The notes beneath the pieces are model-generated. The model did no database searches. It was not told the DNA's origin and worked only from the letters and a program-made list of their open reading frames with translations. A program made the position numbers and the translations under genes. From CAHJXF01 sp038254545 (lineage in GTDB: Bacteria; Pseudomonadota; Gammaproteobacteria; Burkholderiales; Burkholderiaceae_D), in the NCBI GenBank assembly GCA_038254545.1, contig JBBSGB010000001.1, positions 109,180 through 173,179 on the forward strand: a stretch of DNA of 64,000 nucleotides, read 5' to 3'. This document shows positions 8,139 to 17,015 of the stretch, in pieces. The stretch's first letter is position 1. Each line of letters starts with the position of its first letter.

Positions 8139-10385
8139 TCAACGCTCCTGATTGACGCGGTTCGGACCTTCGCGTCCCGGACCTTCGCGCCCAGGACCCT
8201 CACGTCCCGGCCCGCGCTCAGGAATCCGCGCTTCGGCTTGCGGAGCCCGCGGCGCCTCGATGCGCTGCGGCGGGGGAGCAGCGACGACGGGTGCGGGCGG
8301 TGGAGCGGGTGCGATCGGCGCGACCTGTTGCGGACGCTCGACCGGCTGCGGCCTCGGCTGGATGTTGCGCATCTCGCGCTCGGGTCGGCCGAGACGCGGC
8401 GCCGGGGCTTCGACGGCCGGTAGCGCCTGTTGCGGTCTCTGGATCTGCGGCTGCGCCGGGGCCGCTGGGGCGATGCGCGCCTCGCCTTCCGCACCCCGCT
8501 CGTTGAACCGTTCACCCCCGCGCTCCCCTCGATTGTTGGGTTGCACTCTCGGCTGGAACCGAGGCTGGGTCGCGACCACACCCTGGCCTTCGACACCCGG
8601 CTGCGGAACGGCTTGCTGCATCGGTCGTGCGTTCGCGTTGAAGCTCGGTGCATTGGGGCTGTGCTGGACCTGGGCCGGACGATCCGGCTGGCCTGGTACA
8701 GCCGGCCCCTGGAACGGCTGGACGTTCGCCGCGGTGTTGCGCTCGTTCGCCCGCTCTGCGTCCTGCATGCGGCGATAGTTGGGAGGCAAGGCATTGCGCT
8801 CGCGCGCCTGCCGTTGCTGCGCTTCCTGGACCTGCTGAACTTGTTGTGCCTGTTGTGCCTGTTGTGCTTGCGGCGCCTGCTGTGCTTGTTGTGCTTGTTG
8901 TACCTGCAGCGCCTGCGGCGCTCGCTGTACCTGTTGCTGCTGCGGTGCCTGCGTCTGCGGTTGCTGCGGATTCCTGATCTCGGCGCGGGCGCGGCCACCT
9001 TCGAAAGGCCGCGCGGCGAATTCGCGCGGCGAGCGGAATTCGGGACGCCCGATCCCTTCGCCTGCACGCGGGCCGCTGCGGATGGCGGCCGGTATCGCCT
9101 CCGGCCGCGGCAGCGCCGCGACGTTGACCGGCGCAGCGCGCGCCACCAGGTCGCGCGGTGCGGCCATCGCCACGCGCGAGATCGAACGCTGGCTCGCGAA
9201 TGCGTCCGTCGGCGCCACCGTGCCGCCGTGAAAACGGTTCCAATCATGGCCGTCGCGTTCACGCGCAAAGCGAGCCGGGGGATTGACGATCGTGATGTTG
9301 TTGACCTGCCGGATATAGGTCACGTTGTTGGTGTAATGCGGCGAATAGCGTTGCCACGGCGCGAGCGGATACCAGCCCACCGCCGCCGCGCTACCAACCG
9401 AGAACGAAGCCGAGAACCCGGACCCGCCATAGAAGCCCACCAGCGCCGGTGCATACACCGGTCGCGCGACATACGCGCCGGGGCACCAACCCCAGCGGCT
9501 GCCGACCTGTACCCAGCGACCGTAGTGGAAAGGCGCGAAGCCCCACGGCGCATCGTCGATCCATGTGTAGCCCCAAGGCGCGACATAGGCCCAGCGGCCG
9601 TAGCGATAAGGCACCCAGTCGGCCTGCACGTGCGTGGTCGGGTACCACACCGGACCATAGTCCGCTTCGGTCGCCCAACGGCCGTTGGCATCGAGGTCTT
9701 CGTACCCGGTCATCCGCGGGGACACGTAGCGCGACGCCTGGCCATCGCGAAAGCGCGTCTCGCGCGCCACCACCCAGTCATCGAGCGGCACCGGAACGGA
9801 TGCGGTCGATCGAAAGCTGGCCTGCGCGTCGGGATTCGACGGATCGCTGGCTGCGCGCAACGCGCTGCCGGCGTTCACGAGCATCGGACCATTGGCGGTC
9901 TGCACGCTCGCCTGCCCCGCGAACACCGTCACGCCACTGCTGTCCTCGAGCGCATCGATGCGATAGCGGCCCGGTTTCAGAAGTGCGAAGTCGCCGCCCG
10001 GCGCTGCGATGTTGTACTCGTCGTTCGCATCCAGGCGATGGATGCGCATCGACACGCGACCGCGCACGACGTTGGCGTTGAAGGTGTTGTCGTCGAGCTG
10101 CTGGATGTCGACCTGCGAGCCCGCATCCATCGCGAGGGTGGTCGAGCCGACGGTGATTTCCGCGCGACCCGCGTCGCCCACGAAGACCGAATTGCGCGAC
10201 GTGATCGGCTGGTTCACATAGGCCACCTTCCACTCGGGATCGGTTTCCGAATAGGCCTGCACATCGCCTTGCACATAAGCGATGCGACCCACGCGACCCG
10301 GCACGTCCGCGAACGCACCGACGCTGATGCTGCACGCGGCAACCGCGGCTAGGGCACCCAACACAATCCGTGCGAATGACTTCAT
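8139..10385 (-). CDS. FecR-domain/DUF6600 envelope protein with Gln-rich and Pro/Gly-rich tails
   Basis: Exported 748-residue protein. A signal peptide (residues 1-26, ending GAFA) is followed by a FecR-like beta domain to about residue 160. Next comes the DUF6600 region (about 228-305), with Trp/Tyr repeats such as RYGRWAYVAPWGYTWIDD and YGRWVQVGSRWGW. The C-terminal half is low complexity: a Gln/Ala tract built on QQAQ units (about 475-515), long Pro/Arg/Gln stretches, and a final GPGREG repeat. The start is the ATG at 10385; the longer open frame to 11030 overlaps the HerA-like gene and lacks a signal peptide. No sigma factor is adjacent, so this is not a classical FecR signalling unit. 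The role is unknown; cell-surface is inferred. Confidence 0.8.
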   Translation of the reverse strand: MKSFARIVLGALAAVAACSISVGAFADVPGRVGRIAYVQGDVQAYSETDPEWKVAYVNQPITSRNSVFVGDAGRAEITVGSTTLAMDAGSQVDIQQLDDNTFNANVVRGRVSMRIHRLDANDEYNIAAPGGDFALLKPGRYRIDALEDSSGVTVFAGQASVQTANGPMLVNAGSALRAASDPSNPDAQASFRSTASVPVPLDDWVVARETRFRDGQASRYVSPRMTGYEDLDANGRWATEADYGPVWYPTTHVQADWVPYRYGRWAYVAPWGYTWIDDAPWGFAPFHYGRWVQVGSRWGWCPGAYVARPVYAPALVGFYGGSGFSASFSVGSAAAVGWYPLAPWQRYSPHYTNNVTYIRQVNNITIVNPPARFARERDGHDWNRFHGGTVAPTDAFASQRSISRVAMAAPRDLVARAAPVNVAALPRPEAIPAAIRSGPRAGEGIGRPEFRSPREFAARPFEGGRARAEIRNPQQPQTQAPQQQQVQRAPQALQVQQAQQAQQAPQAQQAQQAQQVQQVQEAQQRQARERNALPPNYRRMQDAERANERNTAANVQPFQGPAVPGQPDRPAQVQHSPNAPSFNANARPMQQAVPQPGVEGQGVVATQPRFQPRVQPNNRGERGGERFNERGAEGEARIAPAAPAQPQIQRPQQALPAVEAPAPRLGRPEREMRNIQPRPQPVERPQQVAPIAPAPPPAPVVAAPPPQRIEAPRAPQAEARIPERGPGREGPGREGPGREGPNRVNQER
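8158..8216 (-). repeat. 15-base tandem repeat encoding GPGRE units
   Basis: About four imperfect 15-base units lie just inside the 3' end of the DUF6600 gene and encode GPGREGPGREG. Such a tract can change copy number in frame by slippage. Confidence 0.75.
8843..8945 (-). repeat. Short tandem repeat encoding a Gln/Ala tract
   Basis: Runs of a TTGTGC/TTGTGCCTG-type unit (plus-strand view) encode the QQAQQAQQ-type segment of the DUF6600 protein. The units are nine bases or multiples of three, so length variation would keep frame. Confidence 0.7.
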
Positions 10386-10518
10386 GGCGAGCTCTGGTGG
10401 ATGTCGATGCAGTTGGAACGAGGTCGGGTGCAGAAAGTTGACCGATGTTACCAACCGAAACAAAACGGCCTGCTTCAATACCCTCTCGGCAGGTGGCCAA
10501 GTGCGACGACGCCCGCGT

Positions 10519-12126
10519 TCAACGCCGCTTGCCGAGGATCGAGCCCAGAACCCCGCGCGCAATTTCGCGAGCCACCGATGAACCCAGCGTGCGCGCCGCG
10601 CTGCGTGCCATCGAGTCGACCATGCCCTCGTGCCGCCCACCGCGCGGGCCTGTGGTGCCGAACAGCACCCCGCCGATGTTTCCCCACATCCCGCCGCTTT
10701 CGGCGCCCGCCGGCGCGCCCGCAGGTGGAACCGGCAATGTGGGCGTGCGGACGGTCGCCGATGCGGTCGCCGATGCCGCGGCGTTCGATCCACCGCCCGA
10801 CGAGGACGCTGGGGTAGTCGCAGCCTGTGCGACCCTCCCCTTGATGATCTCGTAGGCGGACTCGCGATCGAGCAACTTTTCATAGACACCCGCAACGATC
10901 GACGCCTCGATGATCGCGCGGCGCTCGGCATCGTCGATCGCGCCGATCTGCCCACCTGGCGGCATGACCAGGGCGCGCATCGTCGGTTGCGGCCTGCCCT
11001 TCTCGTCGAGGAAGGACACGAGCGCCTCACCCACGCCGAGTTCGGTGATCGCCGCTTCGATATCGAGCCCGGGGTTGGGACGCATGGTCGTCGCGGCCGC
11101 CTTCACCGCCTTCTGGTCGCGCGGCGTGAACGCGCGCAGCGCGTGCTGCACGCGATCGCCGAGTTGACCGAGCACGGTGTCGGGCACGTCCAGCGGATTC
11201 TGCGTGACGAAATAGACCCCCACGCCTTTCGAGCGAATCAAGCGCACCACCTGTTCGATCTTGTCGAGCAGGGACTTGGGCGCGTCGGTGAAGAGCAGGT
11301 GCGCTTCGTCGAAGAAGAAGACGAGCTTGGGCTTCTCGGGGTCGCCGATCTCGGGCATTTTCTCGAACAGCTCCGACATCAGCCACAGCAGAAAGCTCGC
11401 ATACAGCTTGGGCGCGTTCATCAACTTGTCGGCAACCAAGATGTTGACGATACCGTGTCCGTTCTGATCGGTCTGGATCAGGTCGTCGAGGTTGAGCATC
11501 GGCTCGCCGAAGAACTTGTCGGCGCCCTGGCTCTCGAGCGAGAGCAAGCCGCGCTGGATCGCGCCGACCGAAGCCGCTGATATGTTGCCGTACTGCGTCT
11601 GGAAACTGGTTGCGTTGTCGGCCACGTATTGCAGCATCGCGCGCAGGTCCTTCGCGTCAAGCAGCAACAGGCCGTTGTCATCGGCGATCCTGAAGACGAT
11701 GTTGAGCACGCCCTCCTGCGTGTCGTTGAGGTTGAGCATGCGCGCGAGCAAGAGCGGGCCCATGTCTGACACGGTCGCTCGCAACGGGTGGCCCTTCTCG
11801 CCGAACACGTCCCAGAAGGTGACCGTGCATCCATCGAACGCGGGAGGATCGAGCTTGAGGCTTTTGAGGCGCGCATCGAATTTTGGCGTCAATTGCCCGG
11901 CCTTCGCGATCCCCGACAAGTCGCCCTTCACATCGGCTGCGAACACCGGCACGCCGATCTTCGAGAAGCGCTCGGCCAGCAATTGCAGGGTCACGGTCTT
12001 GCCGGTGCCGGTCGCGCCGGTGATCAGGCCGTGCCGATTGGCGAGCGCGGGCAGGATGGCGCAGGACGCGCCTGAATCGGATGCGGCCGCGTCTTCGGCA
12101 ACCGCGATCGGTAGCGCTTCGAGCAT
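10519..12126 (-). CDS. HerA-like ATPase of the DUF853/YjgR family
   Basis: Cytoplasmic P-loop ATPase of 535 residues in the HerA/FtsK superfamily. The Walker A motif GATGTGKT is at residues 37-44 and the Walker B LVFFFDEAH near 268-276. FVTQNPLDVPDTVLGQLGDRVQH follows as the sensor/arginine-finger region of this family. The C-terminus has a Ser/Gly/Ala-rich linker and a basic tail (GSILGKRR). Start at the ATG at 12126 with AAGGA upstream. The biological role of the YjgR branch is not established; a DNA or nucleoprotein translocase role is inference from HerA. It is divergent from yebC. Confidence 0.9.
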   Translation of the reverse strand: MLEALPIAVAEDAAASDSGASCAILPALANRHGLITGATGTGKTVTLQLLAERFSKIGVPVFAADVKGDLSGIAKAGQLTPKFDARLKSLKLDPPAFDGCTVTFWDVFGEKGHPLRATVSDMGPLLLARMLNLNDTQEGVLNIVFRIADDNGLLLLDAKDLRAMLQYVADNATSFQTQYGNISAASVGAIQRGLLSLESQGADKFFGEPMLNLDDLIQTDQNGHGIVNILVADKLMNAPKLYASFLLWLMSELFEKMPEIGDPEKPKLVFFFDEAHLLFTDAPKSLLDKIEQVVRLIRSKGVGVYFVTQNPLDVPDTVLGQLGDRVQHALRAFTPRDQKAVKAAATTMRPNPGLDIEAAITELGVGEALVSFLDEKGRPQPTMRALVMPPGGQIGAIDDAERRAIIEASIVAGVYEKLLDRESAYEIIKGRVAQAATTPASSSGGGSNAAASATASATVRTPTLPVPPAGAPAGAESGGMWGNIGGVLFGTTGPRGGRHEGMVDSMARSAARTLGSSVAREIARGVLGSILGKRR

Positions 12127-12147
12127 GGTGATGAGTCCTTGAGGGGG

Positions 12148-12175
12148 TCGAAGACAGGAGGCCGCATGATAAAAT
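12148..12175 (+). promoter_or_regulatory. Candidate sigma-70 promoter for yebC
   Basis: TCGAAG, a 16-base spacer and TAAAAT end 40 bases before the yebC ATG. The -35 is weak; placement supports it. Confidence 0.35.
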
Positions 12176-12215
12176 CGCGCCGCTCTCGAGGCCCCGATTC
12201 TAAAGGCAGCATCAC

Positions 12216-12941
12216 ATGGCAGGACATTCCAAGTGGGCCAACATCCAGCACCGCAAGGGTCGCCAGGATGAAAAACGCGGGCGCATCTGGACTCGGCTGA
12301 TCAAGGAAATCGCGGTGGCCGCGCGACTGGGCGGCGGCGACTCCGGAACCAATCCGCGACTGCGACTGGCGATCGACAAGGCCAAGGAGCAGAACATGCC
12401 GGCCGACAACATCAAGCGCGCGGTTGAGCGCGGGTCGGGCACGCTCGACGGCGTGCACTATGAAGAAATCCGCTACGAGGGCTACGGCATCCACGGCGCG
12501 GCGGTCATCGTCGATTGCATGACCGACAACAAGACGCGAACGGTCGCGGACGTGCGCCACGCGTTTTCAAAGTTCGGTGGCAACCTCGGCACCGATGGCT
12601 CGGTCGCATTCCTCTTCAAGCATTGCGGCCAGTTCCTGTTCGCGCCCGGGACGTCCGAAGACAAGGTGATGGAGATCGCGCTGGACGCGGGCGCCGACGA
12701 TGTCCTCTCTGACGACGAAGGCGGCCTCGAAGTCACGTGCGAGCCGCACGACTACGCAAAGGTCAAGGACGCGTTCGACAAGTTGGGGGTAAAGCCCGAT
12801 GTCGCAGAGATCGTCATGAAGCCGTTGAACGAAGTCGACTTCGGCGGCGACGATGCGGTGAAGATGCAGAAGCTCATCGATGCGCTGGAAAGCCTCGACG
12901 ATGTGCAGGAGGTGTACACCTCCGCCGTGATCTCGATTTGA
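12216..12941 (+). CDS. yebC: YebC/PmpR family protein
   Basis: Cytoplasmic protein of 241 residues in the TACO1/YebC family. Members are annotated as DNA-binding regulators, and more recent work links them to relief of ribosome stalling at proline runs. The family start MAGHSKWANIQHRKGRQD is present, with the second signature KAKEQNMPADNIKRAVERG at about residues 55-75 and the usual acidic C-terminal domain. It begins the long plus-strand block that continues with purD, whose GTG start is eight bases after this stop. Confidence 0.96.
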   Translation: MAGHSKWANIQHRKGRQDEKRGRIWTRLIKEIAVAARLGGGDSGTNPRLRLAIDKAKEQNMPADNIKRAVERGSGTLDGVHYEEIRYEGYGIHGAAVIVDCMTDNKTRTVADVRHAFSKFGGNLGTDGSVAFLFKHCGQFLFAPGTSEDKVMEIALDAGADDVLSDDEGGLEVTCEPHDYAKVKDAFDKLGVKPDVAEIVMKPLNEVDFGGDDAVKMQKLIDALESLDDVQEVYTSAVISI

Positions 12942-12948
12942 ACGCGCC

Positions 12949-14241
12949 GTGAAAGTCCTCGTCGTCGGTTCCGGCGGCCGTGAACACGCCCTCGCGTGGA
13001 AGCTCGCGCAATCGCCCAAGGTGCAGCGCGTGTATGTCGCGCCGGGCAACGGCGGCACCGCGCTCGACCGCCGCATGATGAACTTCCCGACCAGCGACCC
13101 GCGCGTCTTGGCGGCATTCGTCGAACGCGAGAAGATCCAGTTGACCGTGGTCGGCCCCGATGCCGCGCTCGCCGACGGCATCGTCGATCTGTTCGATGCG
13201 GCGAAGCTGCGCATCTTCGGCCCGACCCGCGCGGCAGCCGAGCTCGAATGGTCGAAGGACTACGCCAAGGCGTTCATGCAACGCCACGACATTCCCACCG
13301 CGCCCTATCGCAGCTTCACCGATGCCGATGCCGCGCACGCGCATGTCGATGCCGAGTTCGCCACGCGGCCGACGACGCCGGTGGTCTTCAAGGCCGACGG
13401 CCTGGCCGCGGGCAAGGGTGTGGTGGTCGCGGCCGACGCCGACGAAGCGCATCGCGCGATCGATCGCTGGCTTCCGCGCGGCGCGCAGGCACTTGCGCAA
13501 CCTCCACGCGTGGTGATCGAAGGCTTTCTCGAAGGCGAAGAGGCGAGCTTCTTTCTGGTCTGCGACGGCCGCACCGCCTTGCCCTTCGCAACCGCGCAGG
13601 ACCACAAGCGCCTGCTCGACGGCGACCTCGGACCGAACACCGGCGGCATGGGCGCGTATTCACCGGCGCCTGTCGTGTCCCCCACGATTCACGCCAAGGT
13701 GCTCCAGCAGATCGTGCGGCCGACGATGGCCGGCATGGCTGCCGAAGGCCGTCCCTTCGTGGGATTCCTCTACGTGGGCCTGATGATCGATGGCGACGGG
13801 CAACCACGCGTCGTCGAATTCAACGCGCGCATGGGCGACCCCGAGGCGCAGGCGATCTTGGTGCGCATGAAGTCCGACCTCGTGTCGGTGATCGACGCGG
13901 CCTTGAACGGCAAGCTCGAGGACATCGAGATCGAGTGGGATCGACGCACCGCATTGACGGTCGTGCTTGCGTCCGATGGCTATCCGGATGCGCCCAGGAC
14001 CGGCGACGTCATCAACGGTCTGCCCAGGGACGAGAGCGAAGACGCGATCGTCTTTCACGCGGGCACCGCCAAACGTGACGGCAAGCTCGTGACAAGCGGC
14101 GGACGCGTGCTCGGCGTCACCGCGCTGGGCGATAGCGTTCGCATGGCGCAGAAACGCGCGTATGAAATCGCCGACGCGATCCACTTTCCCGGCGTGCAGT
14201 ATCGACGCGACATCGGCTGGCGTGCGATTGCGCGGCGCTGA
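12949..14241 (+). CDS. purD: Phosphoribosylamine-glycine ligase
   Basis: Purine biosynthesis: joins glycine to 5-phosphoribosylamine with ATP to give GAR. It is 430 residues and full length. The N-terminal motif VLVVGSGGREHALAWKL and ATP-grasp segments KADGLAAGKGVVVA, GPNTGGMGAYSPAPV and EFNARMGDPEAQ are all present. The start is GTG at 12949, eight bases after the yebC stop, and agrees with the conserved N-terminus. It is followed 40-80 bases later by hemF. Other purine genes are not in the window. Confidence 0.97.
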   Translation: MKVLVVGSGGREHALAWKLAQSPKVQRVYVAPGNGGTALDRRMMNFPTSDPRVLAAFVEREKIQLTVVGPDAALADGIVDLFDAAKLRIFGPTRAAAELEWSKDYAKAFMQRHDIPTAPYRSFTDADAAHAHVDAEFATRPTTPVVFKADGLAAGKGVVVAADADEAHRAIDRWLPRGAQALAQPPRVVIEGFLEGEEASFFLVCDGRTALPFATAQDHKRLLDGDLGPNTGGMGAYSPAPVVSPTIHAKVLQQIVRPTMAGMAAEGRPFVGFLYVGLMIDGDGQPRVVEFNARMGDPEAQAILVRMKSDLVSVIDAALNGKLEDIEIEWDRRTALTVVLASDGYPDAPRTGDVINGLPRDESEDAIVFHAGTAKRDGKLVTSGGRVLGVTALGDSVRMAQKRAYEIADAIHFPGVQYRRDIGWRAIARR

Positions 14242-14281
14242 AGGTGACGATGTCGTGGAGTATGGAATCGACTGCGACATC

Positions 14282-15241
14282 ATGCGCGGCAACGCGCGCG
14301 GTGCTTCAATCATCGCCGTGATCGACGTCGCGTCCGTCAAGGACTATCTGCTCGCCTTGCAAGCGCGCATCGTCGCCGCGCTCGAGCGGGTCGACGGTGG
14401 AAACTTCCTGCGCGACGATTGGATGAAGGCAGCGGGAGAACCGCTGGGCGGTCACGGCATCACCTGCGTGCTCGAGGACGGCAAGGTGTTCGAGCGCGCG
14501 GGAGTCGGCTTCTCGCATGTGAGCGGCTCGACCCTGCCGCCGTCGGCGACGCATGCGCGCCCCGAACTCGCGGGCCGCGGCTTCGATGCGGTGGGCGTGT
14601 CGCTGGTGCTGCATCCGCGCAATCCGTTTGCGCCGACAGTGCACATGAATGTGCGGTTCTTTGTCGCGCGACCGCCAGATGCAAACGCGAACGATGCTGA
14701 TGTATGGTGGATCGGCGGGGGCATGGACCTCACGCCCACGTACGGCTTCGACGACGACGCAATCCACTTTCATCGCCACTGCCGCGATGCGCTCGAACCG
14801 TTCGGCGCGCACCTCCATCCCGAGTTCAAGGCGTGGTGCGATCGCTATTTCTTTCTGAAGCATCGCAACGAGATGCGCGGCGTCGGCGGCATCTTCTTCG
14901 ACGACTTCAACGCTCTCGGTTTCGAGCAGAGCTTCGCGATGCTGCGCGCCGTGGGCGATACCTTCCTGCCCGCCTACCTGCCCATCCTCGAGCGGCGTAT
15001 GCACGCGCCCTACGGCGAGCGCGAACGCGCGTGGCAGGCGTTGCGGCGCGGTCGCTATGTCGAGTTCAACCTGGTGTTCGATCGCGGCACGTTGTTCGGC
15101 TTGCAGTCGGGCGGCCGTACGGAATCGATCCTGATGTCGATGCCGCCGATCGCGTCCTGGCGCTACGACGCGAGGCCCGACCCCGACAGTGCCGAGGCGA
15201 CCCTGGCGATGCGTTACCTCGCGCCGCGCGACTGGGTCTGA
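14282..15241 (+). CDS. hemF: Oxygen-dependent coproporphyrinogen III oxidase
   Basis: Aerobic haem synthesis: oxidative decarboxylation of coproporphyrinogen III to protoporphyrinogen IX. Family blocks are clear: HPRNPFAPTVHMNVRFF, GGGMDLTPTYGFDDDAIHFH, KHRNEMRGVGGIFFDDFN and the C-terminal GGRTESILMSMPP. The start is uncertain: the ATG at 14282 gives 319 residues, while a GTG at 14318 would match the usual short N-terminus even better; neither has a strong ribosome site. The open frame extends back into purD and that part is not coding. The stop TGA overlaps the nadD ATG (TGATG), indicating translational coupling. Confidence 0.94.
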   Translation: MRGNARGASIIAVIDVASVKDYLLALQARIVAALERVDGGNFLRDDWMKAAGEPLGGHGITCVLEDGKVFERAGVGFSHVSGSTLPPSATHARPELAGRGFDAVGVSLVLHPRNPFAPTVHMNVRFFVARPPDANANDADVWWIGGGMDLTPTYGFDDDAIHFHRHCRDALEPFGAHLHPEFKAWCDRYFFLKHRNEMRGVGGIFFDDFNALGFEQSFAMLRAVGDTFLPAYLPILERRMHAPYGERERAWQALRRGRYVEFNLVFDRGTLFGLQSGGRTESILMSMPPIASWRYDARPDPDSAEATLAMRYLAPRDWV

Positions 15242-15906
15242 TGCGCACCATCGGCCTCCTGGGCGGCAGCTTCGATCCGCTGCACACCGCGCATCTCGCG
15301 ATGGCCGACGCGTTCGCCGTCGCGCTTCGCCTCGACGAGATCCGCTTCGTGCCCGCCTCGCAGCCGTGGCAGAAGCACGGCCTCTTCGCATCGGGCGAAG
15401 AGCGCGAGGCGATGCTCGAAGCCGCGCTCGCGCATCATCGCGCACCGCACGGGCATTACGTGATCGACACGCGCGAACTGCGGCGTGCGGGCAAGACCTA
15501 TACGATTGCCACGCTCGAGGAATTGCGCCGCGAAGTCGGCGCCGCGGTCTCGCTGATCTTTCTGTTCGGCGCCGACCAATTGGTGCATCTGGACACCTGG
15601 AAAGACTGGCGCAGGCTCTGGGACCATGCGCATCTCGCTGCGGCCACGCGTCCGGGCTTCGATGTATTGAGCATGTCCGCCGAGGTAGCTCGCGAGTGGT
15701 CGAGTCGGCGCGGCGACGTGGAAGCTCTGCATACGCAGCCATCGGGCCGCAGTTACCTGCTGGACGATTTCGCACACGACGTCTCGGCCACCGACATCCG
15801 CGCCACGCTAGTCGCGGGCGACGCATCGGCGATCGCCGCATCGAGCCGTCTGGTTCCATCCGCCGTTCTCGACTATATTCGAGCCAACCATCTGTATCGG
15901 AGTTGA
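15241..15906 (+). CDS. nadD: Nicotinate-nucleotide adenylyltransferase
   Basis: NAD synthesis: converts nicotinate mononucleotide and ATP to deamido-NAD. It is 221 residues. The nucleotidyltransferase motif GGSFDPLHTAHL is near the N-terminus, FLFGADQLVHLDTWKDW is in the middle, and SATDIRATL stands for the C-terminal ISST.IR motif. The ATG shares a base with the hemF stop. Its own TGA is immediately followed by the rsfS ATG. The longer open frame upstream runs through hemF and is not used. Confidence 0.96.
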   Translation: MRTIGLLGGSFDPLHTAHLAMADAFAVALRLDEIRFVPASQPWQKHGLFASGEEREAMLEAALAHHRAPHGHYVIDTRELRRAGKTYTIATLEELRREVGAAVSLIFLFGADQLVHLDTWKDWRRLWDHAHLAAATRPGFDVLSMSAEVAREWSSRRGDVEALHTQPSGRSYLLDDFAHDVSATDIRATLVAGDASAIAASSRLVPSAVLDYIRANHLYRS

Positions 15907-16503
15907 ATGGATATCCGCAAACTGCAGCGCGTCATCGTCGATGCGCTCGAAGACGTGAAGGGCGCGGACATCCGCGTATTCAACAGCACCGGCCTCACAC
16001 AACTGTTCGACCGCGTGATCATCGCCAGCGGCACGTCGAATCGGCAGACCCGGGCGCTCGCCGCGTCGGTGCGCGACAAGGTCAAGAGCGCGGGCGGCCA
16101 GGTCGTCAGCGTCGAAGGCGAAGAGACCGGCGAATGGGTGCTGGTCGACCTGGGCGACGCGATCGTCCACATCATGCAGCCGACCATTCGCACCTACTAC
16201 AACCTCGAAGAGTTGTGGGGCGTGAAGCCCGTATCGATGAAGTCGCACGACGAGAGCGCAACGGCCAGCCCGCGCGATATTGCACACGCGGCGCCCGTGA
16301 AGAAAGCGGCCGGGACCGCCGGCAAAACCGCGGGCGCCGGCGCCAAGACGGCACGAACCACGACTGCGCGCAAGTCCGTAGCGAAGACCGCAACGAAGAC
16401 TGCCGCGAAGACGAGATCCGTGCCGAAGGCTGCTGCGAAATCGGCCGCAAGGCCCGCTGCCAAAGCGCCGGGCGCTGCGCGGCGGCGCACGGCTTCCAGG
16501 TAG
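15907..16503 (+). CDS. rsfS: Ribosomal silencing factor with a lysine/alanine-rich tail
   Basis: RsfS (Iojap/DUF143) binds L14 on the large subunit and blocks subunit joining in stationary phase. Residues 1-115 are the conserved domain (VIIASGTSNRQTRALAASV, EWVLVDLGDAIVHIM, YYNLEELW). The protein does not stop there: residues ~128-198 are almost only Lys, Ala, Thr, Arg and Pro in KTAAK/KAAAK-type units, like a histone H1 or AlgP tail. This nearly doubles the usual 105-130 residues. The tail is in frame and ends just before rlmH. It begins directly after the nadD stop, so it is co-translated. Confidence 0.94.
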   Translation: MDIRKLQRVIVDALEDVKGADIRVFNSTGLTQLFDRVIIASGTSNRQTRALAASVRDKVKSAGGQVVSVEGEETGEWVLVDLGDAIVHIMQPTIRTYYNLEELWGVKPVSMKSHDESATASPRDIAHAAPVKKAAGTAGKTAGAGAKTARTTTARKSVAKTATKTAAKTRSVPKAAAKSAARPAAKAPGAARRRTASR

Positions 16504-16523
16504 TCGGATCGCATCGCGTCGCG

Positions 16524-16994
16524 ATGCAACTCGTCATCGCCGCCGTGGGCGCGCGCATGCCCACATGGGTCGATGTCGCATTCGACGACTATGCGGCGCG
16601 CATGCCCGTCGACCTCAGGCTCGCGTTGCGCGAGATCCGACCCGAGTCCCGGATCAAAGGCAAGACGACGACGTCATTGATGGCCGCCGAAGCCGATCGC
16701 CTGCGCGCAGCGCTTCCCAAACATGGCCCCCGCATCGCGCTCGACGAACGCGGCCGCGATCTCACATCGATGGATCTCGCCGCAATGATCGAGCAATGGC
16801 GTGCCGATGGTGACGACGTGGCTTTCCTGATCGGCGGCGCAGACGGGCTGGACGCGAGCCTCAAGACGGACGCCAACATGCGCATGCGCGTCTCGAGCCT
16901 GACGCTGCCGCATGCGTTGGTGCGCGTGGTCCTTGCCGAACAGCTCTATCGCGCATGGTCGATCACGCAGAAGCATCCCTATCACCGCGCCTGA
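16524..16994 (+). CDS. rlmH: 23S rRNA pseudouridine-1915 N3-methyltransferase
   Basis: SPOUT-family methyltransferase of 156 residues that methylates pseudouridine 1915 in helix 69 of 23S rRNA. The SAM-binding loop FLIGGADGLD is near residue 105 and the knot/C-terminal signature AEQLYRAWSITQKHPYHR closes the protein. The ATG at 16524 is 20 bases after the rsfS stop; the surrounding open frame is longer, but only this start gives the family length. Pairing with rsfS is a conserved ribosome-related unit. Confidence 0.96.
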   Translation: MQLVIAAVGARMPTWVDVAFDDYAARMPVDLRLALREIRPESRIKGKTTTSLMAAEADRLRAALPKHGPRIALDERGRDLTSMDLAAMIEQWRADGDDVAFLIGGADGLDASLKTDANMRMRVSSLTLPHALVRVVLAEQLYRAWSITQKHPYHRA

Positions 16995-17015
16995 AATGTC
17001 CGGATCAACAACGTG

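Noticed and set aside
8430..10352. 640-codon open frame on the plus strand opposite the DUF6600 gene
   Set aside because: Arg/Leu-rich composition typical of antisense shadows in GC-rich DNA, no domain, and the minus strand has a signal peptide and recognisable domains.
8139..10385. FecR-type anti-sigma system
   Set aside because: FecR domain is present, but no ECF sigma gene is adjacent and the rest is DUF6600 with low-complexity tails.
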